A stretch of 11,281 bases of DNA, taken from Methylomonas sp. GTDB lineage: Bacteria; Pseudomonadota; Gammaproteobacteria; Methylococcales; Methylomonadaceae. Below are positions 8,804-11,281 of the stretch, one piece after another. A program made the position numbers and the translations under genes. The notes below the pieces were generated by a model. The model was not told the DNA's origin, did not search any database, and saw only the letters and a list, made by a program, of their open reading frames with translations. The first letter of the stretch is position 1; each line of letters starts with the position of its first letter. The DNA is taken from assembly GCA_026989715.1 (NCBI GenBank), contig JALSIU010000292.1:1-11281 (forward strand). Reading direction: 5' to 3'.

Positions 8804-8835
8804 ACATCAAATGCTTATGAGAAAGCATTTGATGT
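8804..8835 (-). terminator. Probable rho-independent terminator of the min operon
   Basis: A perfect 13-bp stem (8804-8816 with 8823-8835) and a six-base loop lie just after the winged-helix gene. On the minus strand the stem is followed by an interrupted T-rich run (ACTTTACTTTTTA). On the plus strand no T-run follows, so the direction is that of the min genes. The T-tract is imperfect and the stem is AT-rich, so partial read-through into the REC-REC-PAS gene is possible. Confidence 0.55.
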
Positions 8836-8858
8836 GTTAGCAAAAAAGGAATATATTT

Positions 8859-9056
8859 CTAACGTAGTGAAATTGTTTCAGTACGTCCTTTGGTTTCAAA
8901 ATTTAACTTTTGTTCGCAAGCCAGCCAGCCGATAGCGCGTTGCACTTCACTTTTGTTAAGTTTTGTTGCCGTGGTTATTTTAGTGGCACTGGCAGGGCCA
9001 TTGGCATTTAAAAATTCCCAAACTTTTCCTGCAGTACTGCCGATTGAATTACTCAT
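8859..9056 (-). CDS. Small winged helix-turn-helix protein, DUF2582-type
   Basis: A 65-residue protein reading MSNSIGSTAGKVWEFL at the N terminus, then SATKITTATKLNKSEVQRAIGWL and a short wing, FETKGRTETISL. This is the pattern I recall for the DUF2582 winged-helix family (PF10771), whose members are about this size. I chose the ATG at 9056 because GAGG sits nine bases upstream. An in-frame ATG at 9071 would add five residues, but it has no Shine-Dalgarno and its own codon runs into that GAGG. The gene follows minE by 32 bases on the same strand and precedes the hairpin, so it appears to be the last gene of the min operon. It probably binds nucleic acid; its target is unknown. Acidic and basic residues are mixed, with no metal-binding cysteine cluster (one Cys only). 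Confidence 0.8.
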   Translation of the reverse strand: MSNSIGSTAGKVWEFLNANGPASATKITTATKLNKSEVQRAIGWLACEQKLNFETKGRTETISLR

Positions 9057-9088
9057 AGTGTCTTGCCTCATATAAAAATAGTAAAAAA

Positions 9089-9349
9089 TTAGGTGTGTTG
9101 ATGTTCGGGTAGAATGATATTAAGCTCTAGTGTTTCCTGATCATCATCGCTATCAAAAACAACCGAGACCGCATCTTGGTCAACCTCGATATATTTTTGA
9201 ATGACAGCTAATAAATCCTTTTGTAATTCAGGTAAATAAGACGGCTGGTTTTGCATGCTTTTTTCGTGAGCGATAAGAATTTGTAAACGCTCTTTGGCAA
9301 GGGCGGCCGTCTTGGGTTTGGATGTTTTAAAATAATTAAGTAAGCTCAT
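9089..9349 (-). CDS. minE: Cell division topological specificity factor MinE
   Basis: An 86-residue protein of normal MinE length. The N-terminal MSLLNYF is the membrane-targeting segment. KTAALAKERLQILIAHE (about 13-29) is the anti-MinCD region that contacts MinD and stimulates its ATPase. The remainder (about 33-86), ending NIILPEH, is the dimerising topological-specificity domain. MinE drives MinCD pole-to-pole oscillation, so the division septum is restricted to mid-cell. The ATG at 9349 is supported by AGGA seven bases upstream, located in the last codons of minD; only two bases separate the two genes. It lies third in the operon, in the usual order. Confidence 0.97.
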   Translation of the reverse strand: MSLLNYFKTSKPKTAALAKERLQILIAHEKSMQNQPSYLPELQKDLLAVIQKYIEVDQDAVSVVFDSDDDQETLELNIILPEHQHT

Positions 9350-9351
9350 GG

Positions 9352-10161
9352 TTAGTTCCTAAACAGGCGACCGAATAGACCTTTCTTTGCTTCTTCAATA
9401 AATCTATGTTCTACTTCTTCGCCTAGATAACGTGCGACAACATCACTGTAGGCTTGGCCGGCATCACTGTCTTCGTCAAGGATAATGGGTGTACCTGAGT
9501 TGGATGCATTCAGTACGGATTCTGATTCAGGAATAACGCCTAGCAAGTGTAAGGATAAGATTTCTTGTACATCTTCAACGCTTAACATGGCACCTAGTTT
9601 AACGCGTTTTGGGTCATAGCGAGAGAGTAATAGGTATTCCTTAATGGGCTCATCACCTGATTCTGCACGCTTGGATTTGCTGGCTAAAATGCCTAGCATA
9701 CGATCAGAGTCGCGTACGGATGAGACTTCCGGATTAGTCACTACAAATGCATCATCAGCAAAATACATGGCTAAATTAGCACCACGCTCAATGCCGGCCG
9801 GCGAGTCGCATACAATGTATTTAAAGGTTTTAGAGAGTTCTTCCAGAACTTTACCAACGCCTTCTTTTGTTAGCGCGTCTTTATCACGCGTTTGTGATGC
9901 GGGCAGAATAAATAATTGGTTACAGCGTTTGTCTTTAATCAGTGCTTGATTGAGTGTTGCTTCACCATTGATAACATTGACAAAGTCATAAACGACACGC
10001 CGCTCGCAACCCATGATGAGATCTAGGTTTCGTAAGCCGACATCAAAATCAATAACGGCTGTTTTATGTCCTTTTTTAGCAAGTCCCATAGCAATGGCTG
10101 CACTCGTAGTCGTTTTTCCTACGCCACCTTTTCCTGATGTGACAACGATAATTCTAGCCAA
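9352..10161 (-). CDS. minD: Septum site-determining ATPase MinD
   Basis: A 269-residue ParA/MinD-type ATPase, close to the usual length of about 270. It shows the deviant Walker A GKGGVGKTT (10-18) with signature Lys11, the switch-like DFDVGLRNLD (38-47), and Walker B-like IVCDSPAGIE with Asp119. The C-terminal amphipathic helix KKGLFGRLF (about 259-267) binds membrane when ATP-bound. MinD recruits MinC to the membrane and is released by MinE. The start codon is TTG at 10161, not ATG; AGGAG eight bases upstream and the conserved MARIIVVTSGKGG beginning support it. The minC stop codon TAG is part of this TAGGAG Shine-Dalgarno, so the two genes are probably translationally coupled. Confidence 0.98.
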   Translation of the reverse strand: MARIIVVTSGKGGVGKTTTSAAIAMGLAKKGHKTAVIDFDVGLRNLDLIMGCERRVVYDFVNVINGEATLNQALIKDKRCNQLFILPASQTRDKDALTKEGVGKVLEELSKTFKYIVCDSPAGIERGANLAMYFADDAFVVTNPEVSSVRDSDRMLGILASKSKRAESGDEPIKEYLLLSRYDPKRVKLGAMLSVEDVQEILSLHLLGVIPESESVLNASNSGTPIILDEDSDAGQAYSDVVARYLGEEVEHRFIEEAKKGLFGRLFRN

Positions 10162-10167
10162 TGGTCT

Positions 10168-10175
10168 GTCTCCTA
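10168..10175 (-). promoter_or_regulatory. minD Shine-Dalgarno overlapping the minC stop
   Basis: On the minus strand TAGGAG contains the minC TAG stop and forms the ribosome binding site for the TTG start of minD eight bases further on. This decides the minD start and suggests that ribosomes ending minC help start minD. Confidence 0.75.
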
Positions 10176-10913
10176 AATATGTTTGATAATTAAAGCTTGC
10201 TTATTCAAATGAATTTGTACAGGGGTTGCGCGCGCTGAGTCATCGATATCTTCACTGACACGATAATTACCGGCAATAGAGATTAATTCGGCTTGTAAAT
10301 CTGAGCAAAAAATGCGTACATTTTCATTACCTAATACGCCGGCGAGTGCTCGGCCTCTCAGTGTGCCGTATATATGGATATTACCTTCAGCCATAATTTC
10401 TGCACCGGCACTGACTTGTGCTAACACGACTAAATCCCCTTTGGCATAGATGCGCTGGCCTGAGCGAATAGGGTGTTCAATAGTTACCGTTTCTATAATA
10501 GTCGCAGTCGGCGTTTGTGTCGGCTTGTCTTCGGTGGTTTCGGGCACGGGTTTAATTGCCCCTTCGGGTTCAGTGGCCGGCGGCTCATGTTGTGATGTCA
10601 TGACCGATAAGGCTAATTCTTTAGCCATTGCTTGCTGTGCGCTTGAACCGCCACGCACGCCAATCGGATGCATACCTGCGCCGCGAATCACCTCAATCAA
10701 GGTGGTTAGGTCTAGTTCTTGGGCGGCTTGCACATCGATTAAGATGGCTGAATGGGTAAAGAATTCCGGAGCTAATTGAACCTTGGCTTGTAACTGTTCG
10801 GTAATAATACTTATTTCTGAATGAAATAGGTTTAAGACAGGCACAGTAATGGTACTGCTTTTAAATTCAAAAGCAGGGGTATCAGATGGAATAAGCTGCG
10901 GGTCAATAGACAT
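10173..10913 (-). CDS. minC: Septum site-determining protein MinC
   Basis: A 246-residue division inhibitor, slightly longer than the E. coli protein (231). The N-terminal domain (about 12-105) acts on FtsZ and includes HSAILIDVQ and GMHPIGVRGG. A Pro/Thr/Glu-rich linker (about 108-145) is followed by the C-terminal beta-helix (about 149-225) with RSGQRIYAKGDL, GNIHIYGTLRGRALAG and GNENVRIFCSDL, which dimerises and binds MinD. The long linker accounts for most of the extra length. It is the first gene of the operon, and the minD ribosome site overlaps its stop. The ATG at 10913 has no good Shine-Dalgarno, but no better in-frame start is evident before the AT-rich leader. A promoter candidate lies just upstream. 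Confidence 0.96.
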   Translation of the reverse strand: MSIDPQLIPSDTPAFEFKSSTITVPVLNLFHSEISIITEQLQAKVQLAPEFFTHSAILIDVQAAQELDLTTLIEVIRGAGMHPIGVRGGSSAQQAMAKELALSVMTSQHEPPATEPEGAIKPVPETTEDKPTQTPTATIIETVTIEHPIRSGQRIYAKGDLVVLAQVSAGAEIMAEGNIHIYGTLRGRALAGVLGNENVRIFCSDLQAELISIAGNYRVSEDIDDSARATPVQIHLNKQALIIKHI

Positions 10914-10943
10914 TAGATATTCAAATAAAACGATAAGTGGGTG

Positions 10944-10952
10944 ATTCTATCA
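10944..10952 (-). promoter_or_regulatory. Candidate extended -10 promoter of the min operon
   Basis: On the minus strand TGA-TAGAAT gives an extended -10 with five of six matches to TATAAT. No convincing -35 is present 17 bases upstream, where the sequence is a T-run. The predicted start near 10937 would leave a leader of about 24 bases before the minC ATG. Confidence 0.42.
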
Positions 10953-11036
10953 TTGCTTATTGAAAAAAAATACGTTACAAAAAAAATAAATACATTTTCT
11001 TTGTGAAAATATTTTTTTAGGTCAATGAGGGTGGTA

Positions 11037-11067
11037 AAAGTTATCCCGGTGACCTGTGGATAACTTT
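11037..11067. repeat. Perfect 10-bp inverted repeat with 11-base spacer
   Basis: AAAGTTATCC (11037-11046) is exactly mirrored by GGATAACTTT (11058-11067). The arms contain the TTATCC halves of the facing DnaA-box-like sites. It could be a paired DnaA site or an operator for another dimeric regulator. It is unlikely to be a terminator, because no proper T-tract follows on either strand. Confidence 0.7.
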
Positions 11068-11086
11068 GTGTGTAAGTTTGGGATAA
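11041..11086. promoter_or_regulatory. Cluster of DnaA-box-like 9-mers
   Basis: A perfect DnaA box, TTATCCACA, lies on the minus strand at 11055-11063. Beside it on the same strand are TTACACACA (11067-11075) and TTATCCCAA (11078-11086), starting 12 and 11 bases apart, each two mismatches from consensus. TTATCCCGG lies on the plus strand at 11041-11049 (three mismatches). Same-orientation 9-mers at about one helical turn are how weak DnaA sites are arranged in known origins. One perfect box alone could occur by chance; the phased group is the stronger evidence. Confidence 0.55.
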
Positions 11087-11140
11087 GTCATACTAAATAT
11101 TGATTGATAGGTATTTATGTATAGGTGTTTTGAAGGTTAT

Positions 11141-11149
11141 TGGTATAAA
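11141..11149 (+). promoter_or_regulatory. Candidate extended -10 reading rightward
   Basis: TGG followed by TATAAA (11144-11149) resembles an extended -10 element. No matching -35 is seen. In sequence this AT-rich such a match is easily fortuitous. Confidence 0.2.
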
Positions 11150-11226
11150 TACTTATTGTTATTCAATTTCTTATAAATATTGGAGGTGTTTTTTAGCATC
11201 CTGTTAGGTTTAATTTTCTTAATTGT

Positions 11227-11256
11227 TTGACTTGTAGATAAATACCTCTTTATTGT
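11227..11256 (+). promoter_or_regulatory. Candidate sigma-70 promoter reading out of the window
   Basis: TTGACT (11227-11232, five of six to TTGACA) is separated by 18 bases from TATTGT (11251-11256, four of six to TATAAT). The spacer contains a DnaA-box-like TTATCTACA on the minus strand at 11233-11241, one mismatch from consensus. This suggests a gene starting to the right of the window. Confidence 0.38.
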
Positions 11257-11281
11257 TTAGGGCTTGATAAATTTTAAGGTC

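Larger units (their letters stand above)
10914..11281. other. AT-rich gene-free region with DnaA-box-like cluster
   Basis: No credible coding frame is seen here on either strand. The stretch is strongly AT-rich at both sides (poly-A/T runs about 10960-11020, AT-rich 11090-11281) with a more G+C-rich core at about 11020-11086. The core holds DnaA-box-like 9-mers and a perfect 10-bp inverted repeat. The heptamer ATAAATA occurs at 10986, 11145, 11173 and 11238, and inverted at 11112-11118. A minC promoter candidate lies at the left end and plus-strand promoter candidates lie at 11141 and 11227. The arrangement resembles a gammaproteobacterial oriC or a DnaA-controlled divergent promoter region. 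I cannot tell which without the sequence to the right. Confidence 0.5.

Noticed and set aside
9057..9071. Longer start for the winged-helix protein at ATG 9071
   Set aside because: No ribosome site precedes it, while the GAGG just downstream is well placed for the ATG at 9056.
10450..10779. Plus-strand open frame of 109 codons inside minC
   Set aside because: It is a shadow of the minC linker and N-terminal domain, with low-complexity translation. The plus-strand frames within minD (9644-9949) and the winged-helix gene (8890-9075) were dropped for the same reason.
11182..11187. Shine-Dalgarno-like GGAGGT on the plus strand
   Set aside because: No ATG, GTG or TTG at suitable spacing opens a frame of useful length, so a start of a gene here is not supported.
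10914..11281. Phage or mobile-element attachment site
   Set aside because: No integrase, tRNA or flanking direct repeat of convincing length is visible; the repeats here are short and AT-rich.

Overview
The window looks like chromosomal DNA of a gammaproteobacterium of low-to-moderate G+C (roughly 40% by eye, not counted). The main support is the minC-minD-minE operon, whose proteins resemble beta/gammaproteobacterial Min proteins. The large BvgS/EvgS-type hybrid kinase and the REC-GGDEF-EAL protein also fit. The sequence does not let me name a genus. No rRNA, tRNA, CRISPR array, transposase or phage gene is visible.

Layout. (1) 2-5610, plus strand: the 3' part of a very large hybrid sensor kinase (periplasmic solute-binding-type domains, one membrane helix, three PAS, HisKA, HATPase, two receivers, Hpt and a helical tail). 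It overlaps by one base a gene for a three-helix membrane protein carrying a periplasmic DUF4105/Lnb_N-type thiol-enzyme domain. (2) 5611-5845: a 235-base gap with only a weak promoter candidate. (3) 5846-7636, plus strand: a receiver-GGDEF-EAL protein with both catalytic signatures and the allosteric I-site intact. (4) 7663-8763, minus strand, convergent with it: a REC-REC-PAS protein whose first receiver has lost its phospho-acceptor Asp (Ser51). (5) 8804-8835: a 13-bp hairpin that probably ends the next operon. (6) 8859-10913, minus strand: minC-minD-minE followed by a 65-residue winged-helix (DUF2582-type) gene, all tightly spaced. (7) 10914-11281: a 368-base AT-rich gene-free stretch. It holds a minC promoter candidate, a compact cluster of DnaA-box-like 9-mers around one perfect box, a perfect 10-bp inverted repeat, scattered ATAAATA motifs, and promoter-like sequences pointing out of the window to the right.

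How the parts may work together. The left half is signalling: a ligand-sensing phosphorelay kinase, a probable c-di-GMP enzyme and a multi-receiver PAS protein. No DNA-binding response regulator is present, so the likely outputs are c-di-GMP turnover and protein-protein contacts. The kinase is also coupled to an envelope thiol-enzyme-like protein of unknown substrate. The right half is the division-site selection system, with a small putative DNA-binding protein in the same transcript. It lies next to a region that could be a replication origin or a DnaA-controlled divergent promoter. These functional links are inferred from gene order and motifs only.
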